Shown here piece by piece: positions 28,579-35,578 of a DNA stretch of 35,578 bases. Both the position numbers and the translations under genes were made by a program. Below the pieces are notes generated by a model. It saw nothing but the letters and a program-made list of their open reading frames with translations, searched no databases and had not been told where the DNA came from. How positions within the stretch are numbered: the stretch's first letter is position 1; each line of letters starts with the position of its first letter. This DNA comes from Verrucomicrobiales bacterium (GTDB lineage: Bacteria > Verrucomicrobiota > Verrucomicrobiia > Verrucomicrobiales > DEV007), in assembly GCA_022361255.1 (NCBI GenBank), contig JAKSBG010000437.1, positions 1 through 35,578 of the forward strand, written 5' to 3'.

Positions 28579-29799
28579 ATGTCACGAAAGCCGAAACGAT
28601 TTCATCCCGAGCCCTTCGATTATCACGAAGAACTTGAGCTCACTGTTGAGTCCCTCACCAATCTCGGACAGGGGGTCGCCCGTGTCGATGATTGGGTCGT
28701 ATTTGTCACCTTTGCCCTTCCCGGGGAAAAAGTGAGAGCGCGCGTGTTTCGCAATTCCTCGAATTTCTCCGAGGCTGACCTGATCGAAGTGCTGGAGCCC
28801 TCCCCTCATCGGGTAGAGCCCCCCTGCCCTCTCTTCACGCAATGCGGAGGATGCCAGTATCAGAACCTTGAATACGGCGAGCAGCTCCGCTGGAAACGGG
28901 ATCAGGTCGCCGAGTTACTCAAGCGAATGGCGGGAATCGAATTTCCGGTCGACGCCGTTCATCCTTCGCCGGAAATCTACGGCTATCGCTCCAAGATCAC
29001 ACCGCATTTCAAGAAACCACAAAACGGAAAGATGGGGCCGATCGGCTTTCTCCTTTTTGGCCGAAGGCAGCAAATTCTCGACGTTCCCCACTGCCCGATC
29101 GCATCGGATACGATCAACGAGAAGCTTCCCGAGGTTCGCCGCGAGGCAACCGAACGGGCGTCAAGCTACAAGAAAGGCGCGACCCTTCTGCTGCGTGATT
29201 CAATCGACGGATACGTCTGCACGGACCACACCGAGATGTGTGAACAAATGGTCGGCGACCTCCGCTTTTCTTTTCACGCGGGAGAATTTTTTCAGAACAA
29301 CCCGCACATTCTTCCCGCCTTCGCCGAACATGTGAAATCGGAAGCACTCGGGGACGGGGGCGTCGAATTTCTCGTCGATGCCTACTGTGGATCGGGCCTG
29401 TTCTGCCTCGCGTCAGCAGATTCGTTCCGGGAAGCGGTCGGCATCGAAATCAGCGAATCATCGATCGACTGGGCACGGCGCAATGCCCGACAGAACGACA
29501 TCGGGAATTGCACCTTCCATCAGGGAGACGCCTCCAACATTTTCGCCGAAGTCACCTACGAACCCTCCAAAACCGCAGTTGTCATCGACCCCCCGAGAAA
29601 AGGCAGTACGCCGGAGTTTCTCAGTCAACTGATCGAATACGGACCGCGCCGCGTCGTTTACGTGAGTTGCAATCCCGCCACCCAGATTCGCGACCTGGAG
29701 CAGTTGAAAGATGCCTACCGGATCACACGGATTCAGCCCTTCGATCTTTTCCCGCAAACCCGACACCTGGAGTGCGTTGTCACTCTCGAGCGCATCTAA
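28579..29799 (+). CDS. RNA m5U methyltransferase (TrmA/RlmC/RlmD family)
   Basis: The 406-residue protein has an N-terminal TRAM domain (about 15-75), an iron-sulfur cluster set Cys83, Cys89, Cys92 and Cys172 (spacing C-x5-C-x2-C) and a SAM-dependent methyltransferase domain. VDAYCGSGLFCL (266-277) is the SAM motif, DPPRKG (338-343) follows, catalytic Cys364 sits in YVSCNP, and a late Glu398 lies in RHLECV. It should methylate a uridine in 23S rRNA or another RNA; RlmD-like is the best guess because of the cluster cysteines. I use the ATG at 28579, where the TRAM-like sequence begins, rather than a TTG at 28540. Its TAA stop is the first part of the 22-bp repeat. Confidence 0.92.
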   Translation: MSRKPKRFHPEPFDYHEELELTVESLTNLGQGVARVDDWVVFVTFALPGEKVRARVFRNSSNFSEADLIEVLEPSPHRVEPPCPLFTQCGGCQYQNLEYGEQLRWKRDQVAELLKRMAGIEFPVDAVHPSPEIYGYRSKITPHFKKPQNGKMGPIGFLLFGRRQQILDVPHCPIASDTINEKLPEVRREATERASSYKKGATLLLRDSIDGYVCTDHTEMCEQMVGDLRFSFHAGEFFQNNPHILPAFAEHVKSEALGDGGVEFLVDAYCGSGLFCLASADSFREAVGIEISESSIDWARRNARQNDIGNCTFHQGDASNIFAEVTYEPSKTAVVIDPPRKGSTPEFLSQLIEYGPRRVVYVSCNPATQIRDLEQLKDAYRITRIQPFDLFPQTRHLECVVTLERI

Positions 29800-29849
29800 C
29801 CCTGTTTGGTCAGACACCTAACAGGGTCAGATCATCGTCTGTACCCTGT
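29797..29849. repeat. 22-bp-period repeat, three units with the middle one inverted; possible bidirectional terminator
   Basis: ACCCTGT begins at 29799 and 29843, and its reverse complement ACAGGGT at 29821, so all three sit on an exact 22-bp grid. The inversion creates two potential hairpins, one with arms ACCCTGTT (29799-29806) and AACAGGGT (29820-29827). The array fills nearly the whole gap between two convergent genes and includes the TAA stop of the methyltransferase. There is no T-run, so a terminator role is only possible. Confidence 0.7.
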
Positions 29850-29857
29850 TCCGTCAT

Positions 29858-31420
29858 CTACTCACCCGCCCCGTAAAGCCGCTGGATTTCGGACGCGGAC
29901 AAGGCGCGTTTGAGAATGACAAACTCATCCATCCGGCCGTTGAGAGACCGCAAGGGGTGACTGCTTCCACCCGATCTCCAGTTCCCGATTTCGGTGTCAC
30001 CAATGCGAAACACAGGGAGGTCCGTTCGAATGTCCTCCTGTACCAGTTTTCCGTCGAAATAGTGAGCCACCCGGCCGGTTTTCCGGCTCGCGGTGGTCGC
30101 GACGTGAATCCATCTCCCCAGGTCTCCCGGTCCGATAACTGACGGGGAGGTGGTGTTGGGGGAACTTTTTCGACCGGTTTGGATTCCGAGAATCATCTCG
30201 CCGTCGTCACTGATCTGCCAGTGCACTTCCCCGCTGTCAAAATCGTCGGTGAGCATGAGGGAGCTCAACCAGCGATCCAGTCCCTCCACCCGGACACGCG
30301 CAGCGAAGGTCAGCTCGTCAAATTCACCGGGGATATGCAACCGGATGCGGTCGGTGATGCGCTTGAACTCGATCGCCCCTTTCCCGGGCCAGCGCCCTTC
30401 TGTCCACTGAGCACCAATGATCGCGGCGTTGGGTCCATTCTCTCTGCGATTCTGCAGCTCGCGATCCCAGGGCTTTTGATTTTCAAAATCGAACAACACA
30501 AGGGTATCCGGATCATCCCGCAGAGAATCACGAACGCTTTCCCAGGCGCGGTATTTCAACTGCCAGTCCGCCTCGGCAAGCCCTCGCAGACCTTCCGGAT
30601 CGATGTAACCCGATCCGCTGGCGTCCACCGTTTCAATACTTCCCGCCTCCGACCGGATTGCATTGCCGGTTTCCAGGGTCCGCAGTTCCTGTCCATCGTG
30701 ACTGTCCACCCGGACCTCTCCATCGACGACGTGCAGTTCGCTTTCCCCGTTCCGGCCGACACTGACAGCAAACTCAGTTCCGAGATCAACCGCGCGGTAG
30801 TCCGGCGTGACGATCGTGAAGCCCTGCGCCGGCTCCGGAACAGAGGCCCGCAATTTTCCGCTGCGACACTCGACAAGACTGGCCGATTCGATATGCAGCT
30901 CGGCAGGCCCTTCGACGATGATTGACGCTCCGCTGAAAAATTCGATCTGCGCGAGGCCTGACCGGAGGGAAATCGTTCCGGTCCCGAGCCCGTCCCCCTC
31001 CGAAGGGGCCGCCGTTCCGTTTTCCCACTCGACATCAACAACCCGGCTCAATACGGCAACCCAGCTTTCCCCGGCGGTGGGTTCATCGCTTTCGGAATTG
31101 CCGAACCAGATCAGCGCTCCATTGGCAAGAAGAAGAATCACAGCCGCCGCCGCCGCAATCGCGAGAGGGGAAATCCGGGGAAACGAGAGAATCTTTTCTT
31201 TTCTGCCCTGCGGTTCCCTCACGTCAGGCAGGAGATCGTCTCCGACATGGTCGTGCAACAGGGCGGCGTGCGCCTCGGTCAGGTTCAGGTAGACTTCGCA
31301 GGCATCCGGGTCCCCACTGAGGAGGTCATTCAACTCGCCCTTCTCTGCATCGGTCAAAGTTTCATCGAGCAGACCCGAAGTCAGCTCGCCGACACGCTTC
31401 ATTCGCTCGTTCTGATTCAT
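29858..31420 (-). CDS. FecR-domain membrane protein with C-terminal LamG-like domain (putative anti-sigma partner)
   Basis: The 520-residue protein has three parts. A cytoplasmic helical region (1-83) is rich in Glu/Asp/Leu and resembles anti-sigma N-termini. A single transmembrane helix covers about 84-107. The periplasmic part has a FecR-like domain (about 150-250, with FFSGASIIVEGPAEL, FTIVTPDYRAVDLGTEFAV and VVDGEVRV) and then a concanavalin/LamG-like jelly-roll (about 330-520, ending in GRMDEFVILKRALSASEIQRLY). The start is ATGA, overlapping the sigma stop, with GGAGG 7 bases before it. A longer frame to 31606 is rejected. It probably senses an external signal and controls the co-encoded sigma factor. 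Confidence 0.85.
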   Translation of the reverse strand: MNQNERMKRVGELTSGLLDETLTDAEKGELNDLLSGDPDACEVYLNLTEAHAALLHDHVGDDLLPDVREPQGRKEKILSFPRISPLAIAAAAAVILLLANGALIWFGNSESDEPTAGESWVAVLSRVVDVEWENGTAAPSEGDGLGTGTISLRSGLAQIEFFSGASIIVEGPAELHIESASLVECRSGKLRASVPEPAQGFTIVTPDYRAVDLGTEFAVSVGRNGESELHVVDGEVRVDSHDGQELRTLETGNAIRSEAGSIETVDASGSGYIDPEGLRGLAEADWQLKYRAWESVRDSLRDDPDTLVLFDFENQKPWDRELQNRRENGPNAAIIGAQWTEGRWPGKGAIEFKRITDRIRLHIPGEFDELTFAARVRVEGLDRWLSSLMLTDDFDSGEVHWQISDDGEMILGIQTGRKSSPNTTSPSVIGPGDLGRWIHVATTASRKTGRVAHYFDGKLVQEDIRTDLPVFRIGDTEIGNWRSGGSSHPLRSLNGRMDEFVILKRALSASEIQRLYGAGE

Positions 31421-31938
31421 GCGCGCGCCTCCGTTGCAATTTGCTTTTCCACGCAGCTCTGCAGCGTCGCACGAATGCGATACAAGGCCTGGGAGATCGC
31501 CCCCTCTGTCCTGCCTTTCTCTTCGGCAATATCCTGAACAGAAGCTCCCGGTTCGTAGCGTTGCTGGATGAGTTCCTTTTGTGGATCGGGCAGTTTCTCC
31601 ATGCATTTTCGCAAAGCAGAAATGCGATCACCGGTGGTATCGGCGCGCTCTTCCTGCCTCTCGGCCAGGTAGTCGAGAACATCCTCGTCGAAGACGAGCT
31701 GCTCGCGGCTCAGTTTTCGCCGGTGATTGAGAACGTGAAAGTAAGCCGTCCGGCAGGCCCAGGCGGTAAAGTTGGTTCCCTCCTCGAAGTGATCCGCTTT
31801 CCTCCAAAGGGTCAGGTTCGTCTCCTGGAGAATATCCTGTGCCTTTGCGTGGTCGTGGCATAGCGTCAGGATATAACCGAAGACGGAACTCTGCGCGCCG
31901 GTGAGCAATTCGATAAATTCTTCGGTATCGCGTTTCAT
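31417..31938 (-). CDS. ECF-type RNA polymerase sigma factor (Planctomycetota/Verrucomicrobiota type)
   Basis: The 173-residue protein has sigma region 2 (about 10-80, with DHAKAQDILQETNLTLWRK and NFTAWACRTAYFHVLNHRR) and region 4 (about 110-165, with LPDPQKELIQQRY and a helix-turn-helix near VQDIAEEKGRTEGAISQALYRIR). It lacks regions 1 and 3, as expected for an ECF sigma factor. TATAGT at 31944-31949 on this strand lies only 5 bases before the ATG, which would give a nearly leaderless message. It is translationally coupled to the FecR gene and is presumably regulated by it. Confidence 0.9.
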   Translation of the reverse strand: MKRDTEEFIELLTGAQSSVFGYILTLCHDHAKAQDILQETNLTLWRKADHFEEGTNFTAWACRTAYFHVLNHRRKLSREQLVFDEDVLDYLAERQEERADTTGDRISALRKCMEKLPDPQKELIQQRYEPGASVQDIAEEKGRTEGAISQALYRIRATLQSCVEKQIATEARA

Positions 31939-31995
31939 GTCTTACTATACACCGCTCTCAATCGTCGAATCTCACGAAGATTTTTGAGAAAGAAA

Positions 31996-32583
31996 ATGCC
32001 AGAAGCAAAAACAGAAACCCGAAGTCCCCGACTCCCGTCCATTTTGTGGGGGCAGATTTTCCAGTTTCTGGCCTACGTGGGCATCTGCGGTTGGCTGATC
32101 CGACTCGTCGCTTCGGGAAGTTCACAACCGGAAGTGGCTGCCAAACTGGATACCATCATCTTCACGGATTTTTTCGGCTACTTCCTGATTTCCCTGCTCT
32201 TTCGCAGTGATTCGAAATCGGTTCGCTGGGTCTGGCCGATGTCTTCTGATGAAATCCTGAGAATCGTCGGATACATCCTCCTCATTCTTGTGGCAGGTTG
32301 GTTCATGGAAGGCGTGGCCGGATGGCCGCTCACGCTTGCGTGGATGCTGGGTCTTTTGACCAGTCTGACAGATGTGGAGTCGCTTCGCATCGGAGCAATC
32401 ATCCGCGTGGTCTGGGCGATCAGTAGCGGGTTTCTTGTCGCGTTGGTCGGATCCATTGCCGGAGTCCCGGAGAAATCCCTTCTCGAAAACCACGTCCCCA
32501 CGCTGTTTGCCTGGGGCCTACTCTATTTCGGCGGTGTCGCTTTATTCCGACTGGTCCGAATCTGGCTCGTCGGCTCCGGCTGA
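31996..32583 (+). CDS. Small integral membrane protein of unknown function
   Basis: The 195-residue protein has about five hydrophobic helices: near residues 20-38, 52-66, 84-102, 107-118, and the last 70 residues. No motif is recognised with confidence; a DUF3054-like protein is a loose guess. I use the ATG at 31996, preceded by GAGAAAG, rather than a TTG at 31984. The 3' end overlaps the end of the convergent MscS gene by 42 bp. It is divergent from the sigma gene. Confidence 0.65.
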   Translation: MPEAKTETRSPRLPSILWGQIFQFLAYVGICGWLIRLVASGSSQPEVAAKLDTIIFTDFFGYFLISLLFRSDSKSVRWVWPMSSDEILRIVGYILLILVAGWFMEGVAGWPLTLAWMLGLLTSLTDVESLRIGAIIRVVWAISSGFLVALVGSIAGVPEKSLLENHVPTLFAWGLLYFGGVALFRLVRIWLVGSG

Positions 32584-33897
32584 GAGAAGATTCTCCTCTT
32601 TCGCACTCTTCTGCTCATCTTCGATCTGATCATCGATGGAGCGATCCACGGAAAGATCCTCTTCTTCATCCGGTGTCGTACCACTCCATTCCGGTTTCAG
32701 TTTGGTCGCTGCCTCGGGAGCCGTCACGCTTGCCTGTCCGTCCCGGAGATGAACCCGGTAGATTGGCTCGGGCATTTCGATACCGTGTTCGTCGAAAGCC
32801 TCTTTGATCCGCCGGATTGCTTCGCTCTTCACCTTCAGGAAACTGACTTCCCGCTGATCGAGCCATGCGAAAAATTTGATTACCACAGCGCTGTCGCCCA
32901 GTTGATCGACGAGGACGAGTGGCTCGGGGTCACGGAGGAGACCGGGGTGCTTGCCCAACACCTCCAACCCGATGCGCTTGACCTCGGACAAGTCAAATTC
33001 GGTGGAGACTCCGACTTCAAAATCAAATCGGCGCTTCGGATTCCTCGAGTAGTTTATGAGGGTGGAATTCATCACCACTCCGTTCGGGATTCGCAGATGA
33101 TTCCCATCAAAGGTAACGAGAACTGTGTCACGTGAAGTGAGGCGGGCAACCTTTCCCTCCTTGCCGTCGACCAGAATGGAATCGCCGATCTCGAACGGGT
33201 TTCTCGTGCTCAGAAGCACACCCGCGAGATAGTTCTCGACGATATTTTTAAATGCGAATCCCAGCGCCAGTCCAGCGAGGCCTGCGGCTCCGAGGACCGC
33301 ACCCACAATTGCAGTGGCGTCGAGCAACTCCAGCGCGATGAGAACTCCCACCACTACAATGGTGAGCCGCACGACACGTAGAACGAGCTGTTTTCCCAGG
33401 GCGGAAAAGGGCACTCTCTCGAGCCAACCGCGACGGTTCCCCACGAGTCGGGCGAGATATATTGTCAGCAGCAGGATAGCCAAAGCAGCGCCAATCAGTG
33501 GTAGCTTCACGACGAATGTGCGCCCCATTTCCCGAAGCTTTTCAAATGCAGGTGCGAACTGACTTTTGATTTCGACCGGTTCGGTCATGCGATCCAGCGT
33601 CAGAACGACTCCATCGGTCCGGTTCGCGAGAGAAACAGCATCCTCCCGCACCTTGGGGCCGGCAGCCTCGCCTGACAGAGTCACCACACCGGATTTCACA
33701 GTGATGCCAATGCTCTCGAAGCCACCGACAGCGTCGAAAATCTCGCGGATCCGCTCCTCGATCAACTCATCGGAATTCTTCGCAACGACCTCAATCGGGT
33801 CAGCCTTTTCCGCCGGGGCAGCATCCTGCCCGAAGCTCTGGCAAAGCCACAAAGCAGAAGCGAAAACGGCAAAAGCCAATACACGGTTCCAGATCAT
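32542..33897 (-). CDS. MscS-family mechanosensitive channel with N-terminal BON domain
   Basis: The 451-residue protein begins with a signal sequence (1-23) and a periplasmic BON domain (about 42-106). Two or three transmembrane segments follow (about 131-152, 172-192, and the pore helix near 195-228). The MscS core then starts with GLALGFAFKNIVENYLAG and continues through FEIGDSILVDGKEGKV and PNGVVMNSTLINYSR. The C-terminal tail is acidic (SVDRSIDDQIEDEQKS). It should open on membrane tension. Its ATG shares ATGA with the stop of the ligase gene, so the two are coupled. Confidence 0.92.
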   Translation of the reverse strand: MIWNRVLAFAVFASALWLCQSFGQDAAPAEKADPIEVVAKNSDELIEERIREIFDAVGGFESIGITVKSGVVTLSGEAAGPKVREDAVSLANRTDGVVLTLDRMTEPVEIKSQFAPAFEKLREMGRTFVVKLPLIGAALAILLLTIYLARLVGNRRGWLERVPFSALGKQLVLRVVRLTIVVVGVLIALELLDATAIVGAVLGAAGLAGLALGFAFKNIVENYLAGVLLSTRNPFEIGDSILVDGKEGKVARLTSRDTVLVTFDGNHLRIPNGVVMNSTLINYSRNPKRRFDFEVGVSTEFDLSEVKRIGLEVLGKHPGLLRDPEPLVLVDQLGDSAVVIKFFAWLDQREVSFLKVKSEAIRRIKEAFDEHGIEMPEPIYRVHLRDGQASVTAPEAATKLKPEWSGTTPDEEEDLSVDRSIDDQIEDEQKSAKEENLLSAGADEPDSDQSE

Positions 33898-35578
33898 GCC
33901 TTCGCGATCGTTTCGCAGCCTTTGATGTCGAGTTTGCCCGAAGCGAGGATCGGTATCTCGCTGACGTCGACCATTTTCTTGGGAATCCAGAGGGCCGGAA
34001 TGCCCTGCTCGGTGAGCTTCACCCGAATGTCGTGCAGGTCGATATCAGGATCTGAACTCAGGAGAATGAGCGCCTCTCCCTTTGCCTCATCCGGCACTCC
34101 GACAATGGCGATTTTTCTTTCATCCTCCCCAAGTCCGAGAACTTTGTTGATGTGATCCTCCACTGTCTCGTGGGGTACCATTTCGCCGCCAATCTTCGAA
34201 AACCGCGACAGGCGCCCCTCAATGTAAAGAAAGCCGTCCTCGTCGACGCGCCCGATATCACCGGTCATGAACCAACCGTTTTGCATCACTTCAGCAGTCT
34301 TTTCCGGCTGATCCAGGTAGCCTTCAAAAATGTTGGCTCCCCGCAACCAGATCATGCCCGAGCTGTGAATCGGAAGCGGCTCGTGCGTATCCGGATCCGT
34401 GATCCGAACCGCGATCCCCGGGATAAAAAGTCCGACCGAGCCGAGGCGGCGGTTCGGAATGACCGGACAGTTGTCCGCGTCGCCGTCCCCATCCGGATCG
34501 TGAACATTGAAGTTCGTCACCGGAGCCGTCTCAGTAAGCCCATACCCCTCGAGAACCGGGTGTCCGAACTTCTCTTCGAATGTTTCCGCGACTTTCTTCG
34601 GCAGCTTCTCCGCCCCCGTCACTACCATCTTGAGACTGCTCAGTTGCTCCTTCTTGGCGCGACGCAGGTAGCCCCGCAGGAAGGTCGGCGTAGCAAGCAG
34701 GAGGTTGATTTGATGTTCTTCTATCAACTCGGCGAGCTTCTGCACATCCAACGGACTCGGATAAGTCACGACGCTGATTCCTTCAATCAACGGATACCAC
34801 ATCGTTACTGTGCATCCCAGGCTGTGGAAAAGAGGCAGGCAGCCCAGCACCTTGTCCGTCGATTTCAGATCAATTCTCGAACCGAACTGGTTCACATTGG
34901 CGAGCAGGTTCCTGTGGGAGAGAACCACACCCTTTGGATCCCCTGAACTGCCACTCGTGAAAAGCAGGACCGCTTCCTCGTTTCCGCCTTTTTTGGAGAG
35001 CCCGAGCAGGGACGCGAGGACTCCAAACGGGATGATTTTTGAAAGCCCCAGCCAGAGGACAATTTTGCTTTTCAAGGTGGGAAGCAGGCGATCCAGATAA
35101 ATCAGGTCGCGATTGGGAGGCCAGGCGAAATTCTGGATCTTCTGCACAAACGCGTCTGCAGTAATGAACTTGTCCATGTCCGCCTGCTTGATGCAGGAAG
35201 CAATCGCGCTGTCTCCGGCGGTAAAATTCAAGTTCACGGGAACTTTCCCTGCGAGCAGGACAGCCACGTTCGCGACGATACCACCTTTGCCGGGAGGCAA
35301 AATGATTCCAACCCGCTTTTTCGACGTTTCCTTCCTGAGGTGTTTGGAAAGCGCAATTGCCGCAGCCAGCAGCTTGTCGAAACGCAGTTCTGCATCCTTC
35401 GCCGCGTTTCCGTCGATAAAGGCCGCAGAATTTCCGTTCTTCTTCAGCCCCCTCAAGATCTCATAGGCGAGGTTTCCTTTCAAAATCGGGCGGTTGGAAT
35501 ACGCCTTTTCGGAAGCGATCAGGAGGTTCTCGGTGAAATTTGCCAGATTGGCAGCCTCCCGTTTCAGCGGTTCCCCAA
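33894..35578 (-). CDS. Acyl-AMP ligase, Aas-like, partial (N-terminus off right edge)
   Basis: The frame stays open through the right edge, so the true start lies outside; a TTG at 35483 is unlikely to be the start. ANL superfamily motifs are FTSGSSGDPKGVVLSH, YGLTETAP, TGDIG, a hinge region near SRFSKIGGEMV, and a C-terminal GKLDIK lysine. The sequence resembles the adenylation half of Aas-type acyl-ACP synthetases, which activate fatty acids for lysophospholipid acylation. An acyltransferase half could therefore lie beyond the edge. It is translationally coupled to the mechanosensitive channel gene, which suggests membrane-lipid maintenance. It is not close to the A-ACP protein of the PKS cluster in position and lacks an ACP. 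Confidence 0.85.
   Translation of the reverse strand, partial: GEPLKREAANLANFTENLLIASEKAYSNRPILKGNLAYEILRGLKKNGNSAAFIDGNAAKDAELRFDKLLAAAIALSKHLRKETSKKRVGIILPPGKGGIVANVAVLLAGKVPVNLNFTAGDSAIASCIKQADMDKFITADAFVQKIQNFAWPPNRDLIYLDRLLPTLKSKIVLWLGLSKIIPFGVLASLLGLSKKGGNEEAVLLFTSGSSGDPKGVVLSHRNLLANVNQFGSRIDLKSTDKVLGCLPLFHSLGCTVTMWYPLIEGISVVTYPSPLDVQKLAELIEEHQINLLLATPTFLRGYLRRAKKEQLSSLKMVVTGAEKLPKKVAETFEEKFGHPVLEGYGLTETAPVTNFNVHDPDGDGDADNCPVIPNRRLGSVGLFIPGIAVRITDPDTHEPLPIHSSGMIWLRGANIFEGYLDQPEKTAEVMQNGWFMTGDIGRVDEDGFLYIEGRLSRFSKIGGEMVPHETVEDHINKVLGLGEDERKIAIVGVPDEAKGEALILLSSDPDIDLHDIRVKLTEQGIPALWIPKKMVDVSEIPILASGKLDIKGCETIAKA

Noticed and set aside
31421-31606. Longer N-terminus for the FecR protein
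   Set aside because: It would lie inside the sigma gene; the ATG at 31420 has an excellent ribosome site and an ATGA overlap.

Overview
The window is about 35.6 kb of fairly GC-rich bacterial DNA, densely coding, with no rRNA, tRNA, CRISPR or insertion sequence seen. The best taxonomic guess is the Planctomycetota-Verrucomicrobiota group, most likely Verrucomicrobiota. The guess rests on an ECF sigma factor of the type common in those phyla, overlapping a FecR protein with a LamG-like domain, and on the generally weak Shine-Dalgarno sequences. It is an inference from family distribution, not a proof.

Left part (1-17885): a secondary-metabolite gene cluster. Reading leftward from 15970, six genes follow in one direction: a flavin-dependent halogenase-like protein, a membrane fusion protein, an RND efflux pump, an MIO-type aromatic amino acid ammonia-lyase, an acyl-adenylating enzyme fused to an acyl carrier protein (ACP), and a large type I polyketide synthase (PKS) that runs off the left edge. 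A second halogenase-like paralogue is transcribed divergently from 16200. The logic suggests that the lyase makes a cinnamate- or coumarate-type acid, the A-ACP protein activates and carries it, the PKS extends it with malonyl units through KS-AT-DH-KR-ACP, the halogenase-like enzymes oxidise or halogenate the aryl group, and the pump exports the product. The second ketosynthase of the PKS has Ser where the catalytic Cys should be.

Middle part (17895-29799): mostly ordinary chromosomal genes. These are a small secreted DUF2141 protein, an atypical SDR, an RlpA-type lipoprotein, valyl-tRNA synthetase, an N-acetylmuramoyl-L-alanine amidase, a kelch/NanM-like secreted protein, a lipoprotein of unknown function, glycogen branching enzyme and an RNA m5U methyltransferase.

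Right part (29858-35578): an ECF sigma factor with its FecR/LamG partner, a small membrane protein, a BON-MscS mechanosensitive channel, and an acyl-AMP ligase cut by the right edge.

A short repeat with the core ACCCTGT and an exact 22-bp period occurs at three places: inside the RND pump gene, downstream of the SDR gene, and between the methyltransferase and FecR genes. No listed feature explains it.
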